Shown here: one piece after another, positions 32,190 through 47,443 of the stretch
How the letters are laid out: each line of letters opens with the position of its first letter
Numbering within the stretch: the first letter of the stretch is position 1
Source: Marinobacter bohaiensis
GTDB taxonomy: Bacteria; Pseudomonadota; Gammaproteobacteria; Pseudomonadales; Oleiphilaceae
Reading direction: 5' to 3'
DNA length: 64,000 nucleotides
NCBI RefSeq assembly: GCF_003258515.1
Contig: NZ_QGEH01000006.1
Span: 124,001-188,000 of the forward strand
The notes under the pieces: model-generated
What the model saw: only the letters and a program-made list of their open reading frames with translations
Databases searched by the model: none
Told to the model about the DNA's origin: nothing
Translations under genes and position numbers: made by a program

Positions 32190-32729
32190 TTATTTCTTGA
32201 ACGGAAAGCCAAAGGCTTTCAGCAGTTCACGGCCTTCGTCGTCGGTGCCGGCACTGGTGGTGATGGTGATATCCAGACCCCGGATTTTGTCGACTTTGTC
32301 ATAGTCGATTTCCGGAAAGATGATCTGCTCACGCACACCCATGCTGTAGTTGCCACGACCGTCGAATGACTTCGGGTTCAGGCCACGGAAGTCGCGAACA
32401 CGGGGAATCGCAATGTGCACCAGGCGATCAAAGAAATCCCACATGCGCTCGCCACGCAGCGTTACCTTGCAGCCAATCGGCCAACCTTCACGGATCTTGA
32501 AACCCGCAACAGACTTGCGCGCTTTGGTAACTACCGGCTTTTGGCCGGACAGACGCTCGAGATCCGCCACGGCGTTCTCGATCAGCTTCTTGTCACCAAC
32601 GGCTTCGCCCACACCCATATTCAGGGTGATTTTTTCAATACGCGGCACCTGCATCGGGTTCTCGTAGGAGAACTCCTTTTGCAGCGCGGGCGCCACGTCC
32701 TGCTTGTACATCTCTTTCATGTTAAGCAT
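32190..32729 (-). CDS. rplE: 50S ribosomal protein L5
   Basis: 179 residues (E. coli 179). It binds 5S rRNA and forms bridge B1b with S13. Conserved [11 protein letters not shown] and the [19 protein letters not shown] loop are present. ATG 32729 ([10 protein letters not shown]) gives the family length; the open frame reaches 15 bases further to a GTG. Confidence 0.96.
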   Translation of the reverse strand: MLNMKEMYKQDVAPALQKEFSYENPMQVPRIEKITLNMGVGEAVGDKKLIENAVADLERLSGQKPVVTKARKSVAGFKIREGWPIGCKVTLRGERMWDFFDRLVHIAIPRVRDFRGLNPKSFDGRGNYSMGVREQIIFPEIDYDKVDKIRGLDITITTSAGTDDEGRELLKAFGFPFKK

Positions 32730-32744
32730 CGTAACCACCACCAC

Positions 32745-33065
32745 TTACTGGTTATCGACTGCTTCTTTCGTGGACTTAAAAATCCGCATCTTACTGCCGT
32801 CTTCCTTGTTCTGGAAGCCGACGCGATCGGCCTTGCCGGTCTGCGGATTAAAAATAGCCACGTTGGAAGCCTGGATAGGTGCTTCTTTCTCGACGATGCC
32901 ACCCGGGGTGCCGACCATCGGGTTGGGTTTGGTGTGCTTCTTGATCATGTTGATCCCGGAAACAAGCACCTTACCGTCGGCCTGGACCTTGAGGACCTTG
33001 CCGCGCTTACCCTTGTCTTTACCCGTAGTAACGATGACTTCGTCATCTCGTTTGAGTTTCTTCAT
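32745..33065 (-). CDS. rplX: 50S ribosomal protein L24
   Basis: 106 residues (E. coli 104). KOW-type RNA-binding motif [18 protein letters not shown] at the N-terminus. It starts 50S assembly by binding the 5' end of 23S rRNA. Confidence 0.98.
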   Translation of the reverse strand: MKKLKRDDEVIVTTGKDKGKRGKVLKVQADGKVLVSGINMIKKHTKPNPMVGTPGGIVEKEAPIQASNVAIFNPQTGKADRVGFQNKEDGSKMRIFKSTKEAVDNQ

Positions 33066-33081
33066 AACCGGCCTCTAGTCC

Positions 33082-33450
33082 TTACAGTACTTCGGGTGCC
33101 AGTGAAATAATCTTCATGAACTTTTCGCTACGCAGCTCACGGGTTACCGGTCCGAAGATCCGGGTACCGATGGGCGCGTCCTGGTTGTTCAGAAGTACGG
33201 CCGCGTTACCGTCAAAACGAATAAGCGAACCGTCCGGGCGACGAACGCCCTTGCTGGTACGCACTACAACAGCCTTGAGGACCTGGCCTTTGCGCACTTT
33301 CCCGCGGGGGATGGCTTCCTTTACGGTCACCTTAATAATGTCTCCCACGCTGGCGTAACGCCGGTGTGAACCGCCCAGGACCTTGATGCACATCACCCGA
33401 CGGGCACCACTGTTGTCCGCGACCTCAAGCATTGTTTGAGTCTGAATCAT
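33082..33450 (-). CDS. rplN: 50S ribosomal protein L14
   Basis: 122 residues (E. coli 123), starting [20 protein letters not shown]. It forms bridge B8 with 16S rRNA and binds silencing factor RsfS. First gene of the spc operon in E. coli; here a 58-base gap to rpsQ shows no terminator. Confidence 0.98.
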   Translation of the reverse strand: MIQTQTMLEVADNSGARRVMCIKVLGGSHRRYASVGDIIKVTVKEAIPRGKVRKGQVLKAVVVRTSKGVRRPDGSLIRFDGNAAVLLNNQDAPIGTRIFGPVTRELRSEKFMKIISLAPEVL

Positions 33451-33508
33451 GGTTGTTCTCCAGCAGAAACCACTTTGCCGTTACGACAAGACTCACCGTC
33501 CGGGCGAG

Positions 33509-33775
33509 TTACACCTTCGATGCGCGTTCGACGATATCCACCAGAGCCCAGCTTTTGGACTTGGAGATCGGACGAGTTTCCTCGATCCGAACGGTATCGC
33601 CGATGTTGCACTGATTGTTCTCGTCGTGAGCCTGAATCTTGGTTGAGCGCTTGATGTACTTGCCGTACAGCGGATGCTTAACCTGGCGCTCAACCAGCAC
33701 CACGATGGACTTCTCCATCTTGTTGCTCACGACCTTGCCGCTCAGGGTTCTGGCAGTCTTGGTAGCTTCAGTCAT
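33509..33775 (-). CDS. rpsQ: 30S ribosomal protein S17
   Basis: 88 residues (E. coli 84), OB fold with [20 protein letters not shown] at the start and [15 protein letters not shown] end (here [20 protein letters not shown]). It is an early 16S binder. The ATG lies one base after the rpmC stop codon. Confidence 0.97.
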   Translation of the reverse strand: MTEATKTARTLSGKVVSNKMEKSIVVLVERQVKHPLYGKYIKRSTKIQAHDENNQCNIGDTVRIEETRPISKSKSWALVDIVERASKV

Positions 33776-33776
33776 G

Positions 33777-33965
33777 TCACTCTGCCTTTTCGTTCAATAC
33801 TGTTTTCACACGAGCGATGTCGCGCTTAACCTTGCTGAGGAGGTGAGACTGATTCAGCTGACCTGTCGCCTTACGCATGCGCAGGTTGAACTGCTCCTTC
33901 AGGAGGTCGATCAGCTCTTGGTTCAGCTCCTCGACTGACTTTTCACGCAGCTCTGTTGCTTTCAT
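33777..33965 (-). CDS. rpmC: 50S ribosomal protein L29
   Basis: 62 residues (E. coli 63), starting [18 protein letters not shown]. It is two helices near the tunnel exit, where trigger factor and SRP dock. ATG 33965 shares a base with the rplP TGA (TGATG), so it is coupled; the GTG one codon earlier is less likely. Confidence 0.96.
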   Translation of the reverse strand: MKATELREKSVEELNQELIDLLKEQFNLRMRKATGQLNQSHLLSKVKRDIARVKTVLNEKAE

Positions 33966-34378
33966 CACATCACCGTCCTCGTAACAAAGGTTGTCGCCAC
34001 GGGCAGCTTGGCAGCCGCCAGTGTGAACGCTTCACGCGCGACTTCCTCAGGAACGCCTTCCATCTCGTACAGCATCTTACCGGGCTGAATTTCAGCCACC
34101 CAGTACTCGACAGAACCCTTACCTTTACCCATACGAACTTCCAGCGGCTTACCGGTGATCGGCTTGTCCGGGAAAACCCGGATCCAGATCTTACCGCCCC
34201 GCTTGATGCGCCGGGTCATTGTCCGACGAGCCGCCTCAATCTGGCGAGCTGTTATACGCCCGCGGCTTGTCGCTTTCAATCCGTACTCACCGAAGCTCAC
34301 CTTGTTACCGCGGTGAGCAAGACCGGTGTTACGGCCCTTCATTACCTTGCGAAACTTCGTGCGTTTTGGCTGCAGCAT
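33965..34378 (-). CDS. rplP: 50S ribosomal protein L16
   Basis: 137 residues (E. coli 136). It starts [19 protein letters not shown] and has the core [20 protein letters not shown]. It lies by the A-site tRNA and the 5S region and is added late in assembly. Its stop overlaps rpmC. Confidence 0.98.
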   Translation of the reverse strand: MLQPKRTKFRKVMKGRNTGLAHRGNKVSFGEYGLKATSRGRITARQIEAARRTMTRRIKRGGKIWIRVFPDKPITGKPLEVRMGKGKGSVEYWVAEIQPGKMLYEMEGVPEEVAREAFTLAAAKLPVATTFVTRTVM

Positions 34379-34390
34379 ACGAGTGCCCCT

Positions 34391-35074
34391 TTACTTAGAA
34401 CCTTTCTTGCGAGAGGCATCCTTCTCAGCACGGACCTGCTCCATGCCGCCAAGAATCTCGCCCTTGAAGATCCATACCTTGACGCCGATGATGCCGTAGG
34501 TGGTCTGCGCTTCGTAGGTTGCGTAGTCGATGTCCGCACGCAGGGTGTGCAGCGGAACACGGCCTTCGCGATACCATTCGGAGCGTGCGATTTCCGCACC
34601 ACCCAGACGGCCGCCGACCTGGATCTTGATACCTTTTGCGCCCTGGCGCATGGCGTTCTGAACCGCGCGCTTCATGGCGCGACGGAACATCACACGACGC
34701 TCCAGCTGGCCAGCCACGTTCTGGGCAACCAGTTTGGCATCCAGATCCGGCTTACGGACCTCTTCGATGTTGATGTGCACAGGCACGCCCATCATCTCGC
34801 TGACTTCGCGACGCAGACGGTCAACATCTTCACCCTTCTTCCCGATAACAATCCCCGGGCGGGCGGTATGGATCGTGATACGGGCGTTCTGAGCAGGGCG
34901 CTCGATCACAATCTTGCTTACAGACGCCTTCACCAGACGCTTTTCGAGGAATTCACGAACCTGGATATCGTTAAGCAGGTTCTTGGCGTATTCCCCTTTT
35001 TCGGCATACCAGACTGAGTTGTGCTCTTTAATCACACCCAGCCGAATACCGGTTGGATTTACTTTATGACCCAT
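34391..35074 (-). CDS. rpsC: 30S ribosomal protein S3
   Basis: 227 residues (E. coli 233). KH type II domain with the GxxG loop in [16 protein letters not shown] near 63-78, and the basic residues at the mRNA entry helicase site [12 protein letters not shown] near 131. It lies 11 bases after rplV. Confidence 0.98.
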   Translation of the reverse strand: MGHKVNPTGIRLGVIKEHNSVWYAEKGEYAKNLLNDIQVREFLEKRLVKASVSKIVIERPAQNARITIHTARPGIVIGKKGEDVDRLRREVSEMMGVPVHINIEEVRKPDLDAKLVAQNVAGQLERRVMFRRAMKRAVQNAMRQGAKGIKIQVGGRLGGAEIARSEWYREGRVPLHTLRADIDYATYEAQTTYGIIGVKVWIFKGEILGGMEQVRAEKDASRKKGSK

Positions 35075-35085
35075 CTGAGCATCTC

Positions 35086-35418
35086 CTACTTGTCGGCGAC
35101 CTTGACGGTGATATGACAGGTGCGCTTGAAAATACGATCAGCGCGCCCCTTGGCTCGAGCCTTGATACGCTTGAGCGTCGGACCTTCGTCCACCATGATG
35201 GTGGCGACCCGCAACTCGTCAATGTCCAGACCTTCGTTATGCTCAGCATTGGCAATGGCGGATTCCAAGGCTTTCTTGATAACCACCGCCGCCTTTTTCG
35301 GGCTGAAAGTCAGAATGTTCAGGGCGTCCTCTACCGCCTTGCCGCGGACCTGATCTGCGACAAGACGCGCTTTCTGAGCAGAGAGGCGAGCGCCCTTGTA
35401 CTTAGCCGCTACTTCCAT
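35086..35418 (-). CDS. rplV: 50S ribosomal protein L22
   Basis: 110 residues, the E. coli length. Its extended loop ([20 protein letters not shown] near 81-100) lines the tunnel constriction where macrolides act; no insertion or deletion is apparent there. Confidence 0.98.
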   Translation of the reverse strand: MEVAAKYKGARLSAQKARLVADQVRGKAVEDALNILTFSPKKAAVVIKKALESAIANAEHNEGLDIDELRVATIMVDEGPTLKRIKARAKGRADRIFKRTCHITVKVADK

Positions 35419-35434
35419 TTCTCTATACCCTCAA

Positions 35435-35710
35435 TCAGCGTTTTGCTTTCTTGTCGGCAGCATGACCGCGGTAAGTACGCGTGGCAGCGAACTCACCCAG
35501 CTTGTGGCCAACCATGTCTTCGGTGACATGGACCGGCACGTGTTGCTTGCCGTTATGAATGGCAATGGTCAGGCCTACCATCTCCGGGAAAACCGTCGAA
35601 CGACGCGACCAGGTCTTGATCGGCCGCTTGTCGTTGGCTTCCAGAGCTGCCTCAACCTTCTTCAACAGATGCAGGTCAATAAAAGGACCTTTCTTCAAAG
35701 AACGTGGCAC
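35435..35710 (-). CDS. rpsS: 30S ribosomal protein S19
   Basis: 91 residues (E. coli 92). It starts [20 protein letters not shown] and has VHNGKQ-type core ([20 protein letters not shown]). It is in the 30S head, contacting S13 and bridge B1a. Confidence 0.98.
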   Translation of the reverse strand: MPRSLKKGPFIDLHLLKKVEAALEANDKRPIKTWSRRSTVFPEMVGLTIAIHNGKQHVPVHVTEDMVGHKLGEFAATRTYRGHAADKKAKR

Positions 35711-35733
35711 AGCAAATACCTCTATGTAGTCGT

Positions 35734-36561
35734 TTACTTGGCTGAACGACGACGTACTATCATTCGGTCAGTACGCTTGTTCTTACGAGTCTTATGCCCT
35801 TTGGTCGGAACACCCCACGGAGTAACCGGGTGACGCCCGCCAGAGGTACGCCCTTCACCACCACCATGCGGGTGGTCAACTGGGTTCATAGCAACACCAC
35901 GTACTGTTGGGCGTTTGCCGCGCCAACGTGATGCACCCGCTTTACCAAGCTGCTTGAGAGTGTGCTCGCTGTTGGATACTTCACCCAGCGTGGCACGGCA
36001 CTCAACAAGCACCTTACGCATTTCACCTGAACGAAGGCGCAGCGTTGCATACGCACCTTCACGAGCAACCAGCTGTACGGATGCGCCCGCACTGCGAGCC
36101 AGCTGAGCACCCTTTCCAGGCTTGAGTTCGACGCAGTGGATGACGGAGCCGACCGGAATGTTCCGGAGCGGCAGCGTGCTACCCAACTTGATCGGCGCGT
36201 CGATACCGGAGCGCACTTCCTGCCCTGCAACGATGCCCTTGGGAGCGATGATGTAACGACGCTCGCCATCGGCGTACTTCAGCAGCGCAATGTGCGCAGA
36301 GCGATTCGGATCGTATTCCAGGCGCTCAACTACGGCCGGGATACCATCTTTGGTCCGCTTGAAATCGATCACACGGTAATGACGCTTGTGGCCACCACCA
36401 ACGTGACGAGTAGTGATCCGACCGAAGTGGTTACGACCACCGGTACGGCTCAGAGATTCAACCAACGGCTCGAAAGGCTTGCCTTTGTGCAGGTCAGGGT
36501 TGTAAGTCTTTACAACGTGACGGCGGCCGGGCGATGTTGGCTTGGTTTTGACGATCGGCAT
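35734..36561 (-). CDS. rplB: 50S ribosomal protein L2
   Basis: 275 residues (E. coli 273). It is needed for subunit joining and the peptidyl-transferase centre. The conserved [18 protein letters not shown] near 224-241 includes the histidine equivalent to His229. It lies in the S10 operon between rplW and rpsS. Confidence 0.98.
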   Translation of the reverse strand: MPIVKTKPTSPGRRHVVKTYNPDLHKGKPFEPLVESLSRTGGRNHFGRITTRHVGGGHKRHYRVIDFKRTKDGIPAVVERLEYDPNRSAHIALLKYADGERRYIIAPKGIVAGQEVRSGIDAPIKLGSTLPLRNIPVGSVIHCVELKPGKGAQLARSAGASVQLVAREGAYATLRLRSGEMRKVLVECRATLGEVSNSEHTLKQLGKAGASRWRGKRPTVRGVAMNPVDHPHGGGEGRTSGGRHPVTPWGVPTKGHKTRKNKRTDRMIVRRRSAK

Positions 36562-36578
36562 TTTACGACCCCTTTACC

Positions 36579-36872
36579 TTATTCCACATCCACAAAGTCG
36601 ATTTCCTGACCTTCCGCAAGACGAACGTAAGCTTTGCGAAGATCATCGCGCTTACCGAAACCACGCACAGTGCGCTTCAACTTGCCCTTGCGGTTCAGGA
36701 TCTGAACACCTTCGACTTTGACGTTGAACAGTTGCTCAACAGCGCGTTTAACCTCCGGCTTGGTAGCGTCAGCCGCGACTCGAAATACAACCTGGTTGTT
36801 TTCGGCGACCAAGGAGGCCTTCTCGGAAACATGCGGCCCCAGCAGGACCTTATAAATACGTTCCTGATTCAT
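36579..36872 (-). CDS. rplW: 50S ribosomal protein L23
   Basis: 97 residues (E. coli 100). It is a tunnel-exit protein that docks trigger factor and SRP. It starts [20 protein letters not shown] and has the loop [20 protein letters not shown]. Its ATG overlaps the rplD stop by 4 bases. Confidence 0.98.
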   Translation of the reverse strand: MNQERIYKVLLGPHVSEKASLVAENNQVVFRVAADATKPEVKRAVEQLFNVKVEGVQILNRKGKLKRTVRGFGKRDDLRKAYVRLAEGQEIDFVDVE

Positions 36873-37474
36873 CCCAGCATCTCCTCAATCTTCTTCAGAG
36901 CCGGCACGGTAACCACAACGTTCTCATGAGCGACCAGGCTCACCGGATCCAGGCCAGCAACGTCGCGCACATCAACGTGCGGAATGTTGCGAGAAGCCAG
37001 GTGCAGGTTCTGCTCGACGGTCTCAGCCAGGATCAGCGCATTGGAGACGCCCAGGTCCTTCAGCTTGGCGCTGAACGCCTTGGTCTTGGGGGACTCTACG
37101 GTGACGTCGTCAACGATAACCAGACGTTCCTGACGCACCAGCTCTGAAAAGATAGAGCGCAGCGCGGCACGGTACATCTTACGATTGACCTTCTGTGCGT
37201 GATCCTGCGGCTTGGCTGCGAAAGTCACGCCACCGGTACGCCAGATAGGGCTACGGATAGTACCCGCACGGGCACGACCGGTACCCTTTTGACGCCAGGG
37301 CTTCTTGCCGCCACCGCTCACTTCCGAGCGTGTCTTCTGGGCACGAGTGCCCTGACGACCGCCAGCCAGGTAAGCTGTAACAACCTGATGCACCAGCGAC
37401 TCGTTGAAATCTTTTGCGAAAGCAGCGTCAGAAACGGAAACGCCTTCGCTGCTACCAGTAATTTTCAGTTCCAT
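36869..37474 (-). CDS. rplD: 50S ribosomal protein L4
   Basis: 201 residues, the E. coli length. The tunnel loop near [18 protein letters not shown] (55-72) is intact. In E. coli L4 also represses the S10 operon by attenuation and translation block. Confidence 0.98.
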   Translation of the reverse strand: MELKITGSSEGVSVSDAAFAKDFNESLVHQVVTAYLAGGRQGTRAQKTRSEVSGGGKKPWRQKGTGRARAGTIRSPIWRTGGVTFAAKPQDHAQKVNRKMYRAALRSIFSELVRQERLVIVDDVTVESPKTKAFSAKLKDLGVSNALILAETVEQNLHLASRNIPHVDVRDVAGLDPVSLVAHENVVVTVPALKKIEEMLG

Positions 37475-37485
37475 CGCATCGCTCC

Positions 37486-38124
37486 TCAGGCTTTAACTGC
37501 AGGCTTGATGACAACGTCGCTGCCAGTCGCGCCCGGAACGGCGCCCTTGACGAGCAGCAGGTTGCGCTCAGCATCGACGCGGACCACTTCCAGGTTCTGA
37601 GTGGTCACCCGCTCATTACCCATCTGCCCAGCCATCTTCTTGCCTTTAAAAACTTTACCCGGAGACTGGTTCTGACCGATCGAACCAGGGGCGCGATGCG
37701 ACAGGGAGTTACCGTGAGTCGCGTCTTGCGTGGAGAAGTTCCAGCGCTTAACGGTACCGGCAAAGCCTTTACCCTTGGAAGTCGCAGTAGCGTCGACCAT
37801 CTGACCGGCTTCAAACGCGGAAACCACGAGCTCGCCACCAGCCTGCAGATCTTCGCCTTCGCCATCGGCGAGACGGAATTCCCACAGCCCGCGACCGGCT
37901 TCAACACCCGCCTTGGCAAAGTGACCGGATTCGCTCTTGGTTACACGGGAAGCGCGACGCTCGCCAACAGTCACCTGGACTGCGCGATAGCCGTCAGATT
38001 CGAGTGTCTTGAGTTGAGTGATGCGGTTGGGTTCAACCTCGATCACTGTTACGGGCGTTGCGCGCCCGTCATCCGCAAAAATACGGGTCATACCGGCCTT
38101 GCGGCCGACCACACCAATTGCCAT
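37486..38124 (-). CDS. rplC: 50S ribosomal protein L3
   Basis: 212 residues (E. coli 209). The branched loop reaching the peptidyl-transferase centre contains [18 protein letters not shown], with the glutamine methylated by PrmB in E. coli. It lies 75 bases after rpsJ. Confidence 0.98.
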   Translation of the reverse strand: MAIGVVGRKAGMTRIFADDGRATPVTVIEVEPNRITQLKTLESDGYRAVQVTVGERRASRVTKSESGHFAKAGVEAGRGLWEFRLADGEGEDLQAGGELVVSAFEAGQMVDATATSKGKGFAGTVKRWNFSTQDATHGNSLSHRAPGSIGQNQSPGKVFKGKKMAGQMGNERVTTQNLEVVRVDAERNLLLVKGAVPGATGSDVVIKPAVKA

Positions 38125-38199
38125 GTTTCACCTCTTAAGTGTACGGGGCTCTCACCCTCTATGGCCTTAGGACAGTTACACAGACCAACGCGTTGCGCG

Positions 38200-38511
38200 T
38201 TAGCCGAGGCTGATCTGAACGTCTACACCTGCTGCCAGATCAAGCTTCATCAATGCATCGACTGTCTTCTCCGTCGGCTCAACGATGTCGAGCAGACGTT
38301 TATGCGTGCGAATTTCATACTGATCGCGCGCGTCTTTATTGACGTGCGGAGAGATCAATACGGTGTACTTTTCCTTGCGCGTCGGCAGAGGAATTGGGCC
38401 ACGCACCTGGGCGCCGGTCCGCTTGGCGGTATCGACGATCTCCTGCGTGGACTGGTCGATCAGGCGATAATCAAACGCCTTCAACCGGATTCTGATTTTT
38501 TGGCTTTGCAT
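38200..38511 (-). CDS. rpsJ: 30S ribosomal protein S10 (NusE)
   Basis: 103 residues, the E. coli length. It starts [20 protein letters not shown] and ends with the [17 protein letters not shown] strand. Besides its place in the 30S head it binds NusB and NusG, linking ribosome and RNA polymerase. First gene of the S10 operon, behind its own promoter. Confidence 0.98.
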
Positions 38512-38570
38512 GTTGCACCAAACTCCACTCGTAGCAGCTACTGTTAGCCGACCTTAAAAAAAGGAGCCGC

Positions 38571-38599
38571 ATTGTATGCAGAACGCCCAACTCTGTCAA
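38571..38599 (-). promoter_or_regulatory. Sigma-70 promoter of the S10 operon
   Basis: Minus-strand TTGACA (38594-38599), a 17-base spacer, then TACAAT (38571-38576). It is almost consensus and starts transcription about 50-55 bases before the rpsJ ATG. It overlaps no gene and follows the tuf terminator. Confidence 0.9.
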
Positions 38600-38653
38600 G
38601 CAGGCACACGCACCTTGCTACCCCGGCAGTCGGATAATTACCTACCCTCATAG

Positions 38654-38684
38654 AAAAAGGGGCTGCACGAGGCAGCCCCTTTTT
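38654..38684. terminator. Terminator after tuf (str operon)
   Basis: A 13-bp stem AAAAAGGGGCTGC / GCAGCCCCTTTTT around ACGAG, 17 bases after the tuf stop. Separates the str transcript from the S10 promoter; symmetric, so active on both strands. Confidence 0.93.
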
Positions 38685-38700
38685 CGCTCAGATCAATCGA

Positions 38701-39897
38701 TCACTCGATGATCTTGGCTACAACACCGGCGCCAACGGTACGGCCGCCTTCACGAATCGCGAAGCGCAGACCTTCTTCCATGGCGATCGGAGCAATCAGA
38801 GTGGCAACCAGCTTGACGTTGTCACCCGGCATAACCATCTCTACACCTTCCGGCAGTTCGCAGGAACCGGTCACGTCAGTCGTACGGAAGTAGAACTGCG
38901 GACGGTAGCCTTTGAAGAACGGGGTGTGACGACCACCCTCTTCCTTGCTCAGAACGTAAACTTCTGACTCGAACTTGGTGTGCGGGGTAATGGAACCCGG
39001 TACCGCCAGAACCTGACCACGCTCAACGTCGTCACGCTTGGTACCACGCAGCAGAACACCAACGTTCTCGCCGGCACGACCTTCGTCGAGCAGCTTGCGG
39101 AACATCTCAACGCCGGTACAGGTGGTCTTGGTGGTGTCGCGAATACCCACGATTTCCACTTCGTCACCAACCTTGATCACGCCACGCTCAACACGACCGG
39201 TCACAACAGTACCCCGACCGGAGATGGAGAAGACGTCCTCGATCGGCATCAGGAACGGCTGATCGATCGCACGCTCCGGCTCAGGGATGTACTCGTCCAA
39301 GGCTTCTACCAGCTTCTTGACAGCGGTAGTACCCATTTCGTTGTCATCCTTGCCTTCCAGCGCCATCAGCGCGGAACCGGTGACGATCGGAGTGTCGTCG
39401 CCCGGGAAGTCGTACTGGCTCAGCAGGTCACGAACTTCCATCTCGACCAGCTCCAGCAGCTCTTCGTCATCGACCATGTCCGCCTTGTTCAGGAACACAA
39501 CGATGAACGGAACGCCCACCTGACGAGACAGCAGGATGTGCTCGCGAGTCTGCGGCATGGGGCCGTCAGCTGCGGAGCAAACCAGGATAGCGCCGTCCAT
39601 CTGCGCCGCACCGGTGATCATGTTCTTCACGTAGTCGGCGTGGCCCGGGCAGTCAACGTGTGCGTAGTGACGCGTCGGGGAATCGTACTCAACGTGAGAG
39701 GTCGCGATGGTGATACCACGCGCCTTCTCTTCCGGTGCGTTATCGATCTGGTCGAAAGCACTTGCAGAACCGGTACCCCATACTTCGTGACACACACGAG
39801 TCAGAGCGGCTGTCAGCGTGGTCTTACCATGGTCAACGTGACCAATGGTGCCCACGTTCACGTGCGGTTTACTACGCTCAAATTTTTCTTTAGACAC
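38701..39897 (-). CDS. tuf: Elongation factor Tu (copy in str operon)
   Basis: 398-residue GTPase (E. coli 394) that carries aminoacyl-tRNA to the ribosome. G motifs GHVDHGKTT near 19-27, DCPGHADY near 81-88 and [10 protein letters not shown] near 136-145 are present, with domains II and III complete to VVAKIIE. The start codon is GTG, unlike the second copy (ATG). The coding DNA looks identical to that at 55203-56399. Fourth gene of the str operon after fusA, ending at a strong terminator. Confidence 0.98.
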   Translation of the reverse strand: MSKEKFERSKPHVNVGTIGHVDHGKTTLTAALTRVCHEVWGTGSASAFDQIDNAPEEKARGITIATSHVEYDSPTRHYAHVDCPGHADYVKNMITGAAQMDGAILVCSAADGPMPQTREHILLSRQVGVPFIVVFLNKADMVDDEELLELVEMEVRDLLSQYDFPGDDTPIVTGSALMALEGKDDNEMGTTAVKKLVEALDEYIPEPERAIDQPFLMPIEDVFSISGRGTVVTGRVERGVIKVGDEVEIVGIRDTTKTTCTGVEMFRKLLDEGRAGENVGVLLRGTKRDDVERGQVLAVPGSITPHTKFESEVYVLSKEEGGRHTPFFKGYRPQFYFRTTDVTGSCELPEGVEMVMPGDNVKLVATLIAPIAMEEGLRFAIREGGRTVGAGVVAKIIE

Positions 39898-39930
39898 GGT
39901 TACACCTCTTCCTGTTTCTTAATCCGGGTA

Positions 39931-42036
39931 TCAACCCTTGTTGATGATCGCTTCGGCAATGTTCGAAGGAGCTTCTGCGTAGCGCGAGAACTCCATCGCG
40001 TAGGACGCACGACCCTGCGTGGCAGAACGCAGATCGGTGGCGTAACCGAACATCTCCGACAACGGAACCTCGGCACGGATGACCTTGCCCGACGGGCCGT
40101 CTTCCATACCCTGAACGAGACCACGACGACGGTTCAGGTCACCAACGACATCACCCATGTAGTCTTCCGGGGTAACGACTTCAACCTTCATCATCGGCTC
40201 GAGCAGCGCCGGACTAGCCTGTTCCGCGGCCTTTTTCAGCGCCATGGAACCGGCGATCTTGAACGCCATCTCGTTCGAGTCGACATCGTGGTAAGAGCCG
40301 TCATGCAGAGTCGCCTTGATCCGCAGCAGCGGATAGCCAGCGATAATACCGTTCTGCATCTGCTCTTCAATGCCCTGGGAAACCGCCGGAATGTATTCCT
40401 TGGGAACCACACCCCCAACGATTTCGTTGACGAAAACGAAGTTATCCCCGTCTTCTTCGTCCAACGGCATCGGCTCAAACTTCACATGGACGTGCCCGTA
40501 CTGACCACGACCACCGGACTGACGCACGAACTTGCCTTCGACGTCAACAGCCTTACGGATGCACTCACGGTACGCCACCTGAGGCTTACCGATATTCGCT
40601 TCCACTTTGAACTCGCGACGCATGCGGTCGACGATGATGTCCAGGTGCAGCTCACCCATGCCGGAGATGATGGTCTGACCGGATTCCTCGTCTGTGCGAA
40701 CACGGAAAGAAGGGTCTTCCTGGGCCAGCTTGCCCAGCGCGACGCTCATCTTTTCCTGATCCGCCTTGGACTTGGGCTCAACGGCCACGGAGATAACCGG
40801 CTCCGGGAACTCCATGCGCTCCAGAACAATCTTGGAGTTCTCGTCGCACAGAGTGTCACCCGTGGTCACACTCTTCAGGCCGATAGCCGCAGCAATATCG
40901 CCCGCGAGAACTTCCTTGATTTCCTTACGCTCTTTGGAGTGCATCTGCACCATACGGCCAACACGCTCTTTCTTCTGCTTGACCGAGTTGTAGACCGCGT
41001 TACCGCTTTCCAGCTTACCGGAGTAAACCCGGAAGAACGTCAGAGTGCCCACGAACGGGTCCGTCGCGATCTTGAAGGCCAGAGCGGAGAACGGCGCGTC
41101 GTCGTTAGCCGGACGCGTGTCTTCGGTACCCTCATCGTCGATTTCACCGCGGATCGCCTTGACTTCGTCCGGCGCCGGCAGGAATTCGATGACAGAGTCC
41201 AGAACAGCCTGAACGCCCTTGTTCTTGAATGCAGAACCACAGGTTGCCACAACGATCTCGTTGGCAATCGTGCGCAGGCGCAGACCCTTCTTGATATCGT
41301 CGATGGACAGCTCACCCTCTTCCAGGTACTTCTCCATCAACTCTTCGTTGGCCTCGGCAGCCGCTTCAACCATCTGCTCGCGGTACATGGCGACTTCGTC
41401 CGCCATTTCCGCAGGCACGTCCTTCTCTTCATAGGTCGCGCCGGCATCGGCTTCGTTCCAGTAGATGGCCTTGTTACGGATCAGGTCAACCAGGCCTTCG
41501 AACTGGTCTTCAGCGCCAATCGGCAGCTGAATGGGAACCGCATTCGCTCCGAGACGGTTCTTGATCTGGTCAACAACGCGCAGGAAGTTCGCGCCGGCAC
41601 GGTCCATCTTGTTGACGAACACCATGCGCGGAACTTCGTACTTGTTGGCCTGACGCCAAACGGTTTCGGACTGGGGCTCAACACCGGAAGAGCCGCAGAA
41701 TACGACAACAGCGCCATCCAGCACCCGCAGGGAACGCTCTACCTCGATGGTAAAGTCAACGTGTCCCGGGGTATCGATGATGTTGATGCGATGCTCATCG
41801 TACTGCTGGTCCATACCGCGCCAGAAACAGGTGGTGGCAGCAGAGGTGATGGTGATACCACGCTCCTGCTCCTGCTCCATCCAGTCCATGGTCGCCGCAC
41901 CGTCATGCACCTCACCGATCTTATGGGAGATACCGGTGTAGAACAGAACGCGCTCGGTGGTCGTGGTTTTGCCCGCATCAACGTGCGCACAAATCCCGAT
42001 ATTACGATAGCGCTTAATTGGGGTCTTGCGTGCCAC
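39931..42036 (-). CDS. fusA: Elongation factor G
   Basis: 701-residue translocase GTPase (E. coli 704). It has [13 protein letters not shown] at 17-29, [11 protein letters not shown] (switch I), DTPGHVDF and NKMDRAGA; domain IV has the [12 protein letters not shown] loop near 506. Drives tRNA-mRNA movement after peptide-bond formation and ribosome recycling. It lies 18 bases after rpsG in the str operon. Confidence 0.98.
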   Translation of the reverse strand: MARKTPIKRYRNIGICAHVDAGKTTTTERVLFYTGISHKIGEVHDGAATMDWMEQEQERGITITSAATTCFWRGMDQQYDEHRINIIDTPGHVDFTIEVERSLRVLDGAVVVFCGSSGVEPQSETVWRQANKYEVPRMVFVNKMDRAGANFLRVVDQIKNRLGANAVPIQLPIGAEDQFEGLVDLIRNKAIYWNEADAGATYEEKDVPAEMADEVAMYREQMVEAAAEANEELMEKYLEEGELSIDDIKKGLRLRTIANEIVVATCGSAFKNKGVQAVLDSVIEFLPAPDEVKAIRGEIDDEGTEDTRPANDDAPFSALAFKIATDPFVGTLTFFRVYSGKLESGNAVYNSVKQKKERVGRMVQMHSKERKEIKEVLAGDIAAAIGLKSVTTGDTLCDENSKIVLERMEFPEPVISVAVEPKSKADQEKMSVALGKLAQEDPSFRVRTDEESGQTIISGMGELHLDIIVDRMRREFKVEANIGKPQVAYRECIRKAVDVEGKFVRQSGGRGQYGHVHVKFEPMPLDEEDGDNFVFVNEIVGGVVPKEYIPAVSQGIEEQMQNGIIAGYPLLRIKATLHDGSYHDVDSNEMAFKIAGSMALKKAAEQASPALLEPMMKVEVVTPEDYMGDVVGDLNRRRGLVQGMEDGPSGKVIRAEVPLSEMFGYATDLRSATQGRASYAMEFSRYAEAPSNIAEAIINKG

Positions 42037-42054
42037 AGTAAAAACCTCGGCTTA

Positions 42055-42552
<498 letters not shown>

Positions 42553-42563
42553 TCAGGAACCCC

Positions 42564-42621
42564 TGAGATAGCCGACCGGCTACTCAGCCTTACTCTTATC
42601 GTCGATAGGCAACGATAAAAG
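42564..42621 (-). promoter_or_regulatory. Two hairpins in the rpsL-rpsG spacer, possible S7 site
   Basis: The 110-base spacer holds two stems. One is TGAG-TAGCCG with CGGCTA-CTCA (42564-42586, one bulge). The other is a 10-bp stem with arms CTCTTATCGT and ACGATAAAAG (42593-42621, one wobble). In E. coli S7 binds a structured spacer at this place. The structure is seen; S7 binding is inferred. Confidence 0.5.
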
Positions 42622-42635
42622 ACCCGCTAGGGAAA

Positions 42636-43010
42636 TCAGGACTTGGGTCGTTTTGTACCGTACTTGGAACGGCCCTGCTTACGGTTCTGAACACCCTGGG
42701 TGTCCAAAGTACCGCGAACAGTGTGATAGCGAACACCCGGCAAGTCCTTTACACGACCGCCGCGGATCAGCACAACACTGTGCTCCTGCAGGTTGTGGCC
42801 TTCACCACCGATGTAGGAAGACACCTCGTAACCGTTGGTCAGACGAACACGGCACACTTTACGCAGTGCTGAGTTCGGCTTCTTCGGCGTGGTGGTGTAT
42901 ACACGAGTACATACACCCCGACGCTGCGGGCAGCTCTGAAGCGCCGGCACGTCGCTTTTCGCCACTTTGCGTTTACGAGGCTTACGTACCAACTGATTAA
43001 TCGTTGCCAT
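42636..43010 (-). CDS. rpsL: 30S ribosomal protein S12
   Basis: 124 residues (E. coli 124). It is the decoding-centre protein. [12 protein letters not shown] has Lys43 and [12 protein letters not shown] has Lys88, both wild type, so no streptomycin-resistance change is present. ATG 43010 with GGAG nine bases upstream was chosen over a codon five earlier. First gene of the str operon. Confidence 0.98.
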   Translation of the reverse strand: MATINQLVRKPRKRKVAKSDVPALQSCPQRRGVCTRVYTTTPKKPNSALRKVCRVRLTNGYEVSSYIGGEGHNLQEHSVVLIRGGRVKDLPGVRYHTVRGTLDTQGVQNRKQGRSKYGTKRPKS

Positions 43011-43074
43011 GTAAGCAAACTCCAAAATACTGGATCATTGACATTGCCCACGAGGGGCAAATTTAAGGGACGCA

Positions 43075-43103
43075 AGTGTAAGCCTGCGCCCCCGGGCAGT
43101 CAA
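43075..43103 (-). promoter_or_regulatory. Sigma-70 promoter of the str operon
   Basis: Minus-strand TTGACT (43098-43103), a 17-base spacer, TACACT (43075-43080). It lies 48 bases after the rpoC stop and would start rpsL mRNA about 60 bases before its ATG. A small inverted repeat GCAGTC/GACTGC (43096-43112) overlaps the -35 box. Confidence 0.82.
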
Positions 43104-43150
43104 GAAGACTGCTTCCTTTTTAACCAACTGCCAGTCCGTATTTACCGGGC

Positions 43151-47365
<4,215 letters not shown>

Positions 47366-47396
47366 CAGTAACAGCTCCGGATGGCGTTAATCTCGG

Positions 47397-47418
47397 GCGG
47401 GCACGTTGCCGTGCCCGC
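47397..47418 (-). other. GCAA-loop hairpin between rpoB and rpoC
   Basis: The 9-bp stem GCGGGCACG / CGTGCCCGC closes on a GCAA tetraloop on the minus strand, 25 bases after the rpoB stop. No T-run follows, so it is not a terminator; it may protect or mark the mRNA for processing. Confidence 0.6.
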
Positions 47419-47443
47419 TCACGCTGCCAAAAAACAATTCGGC

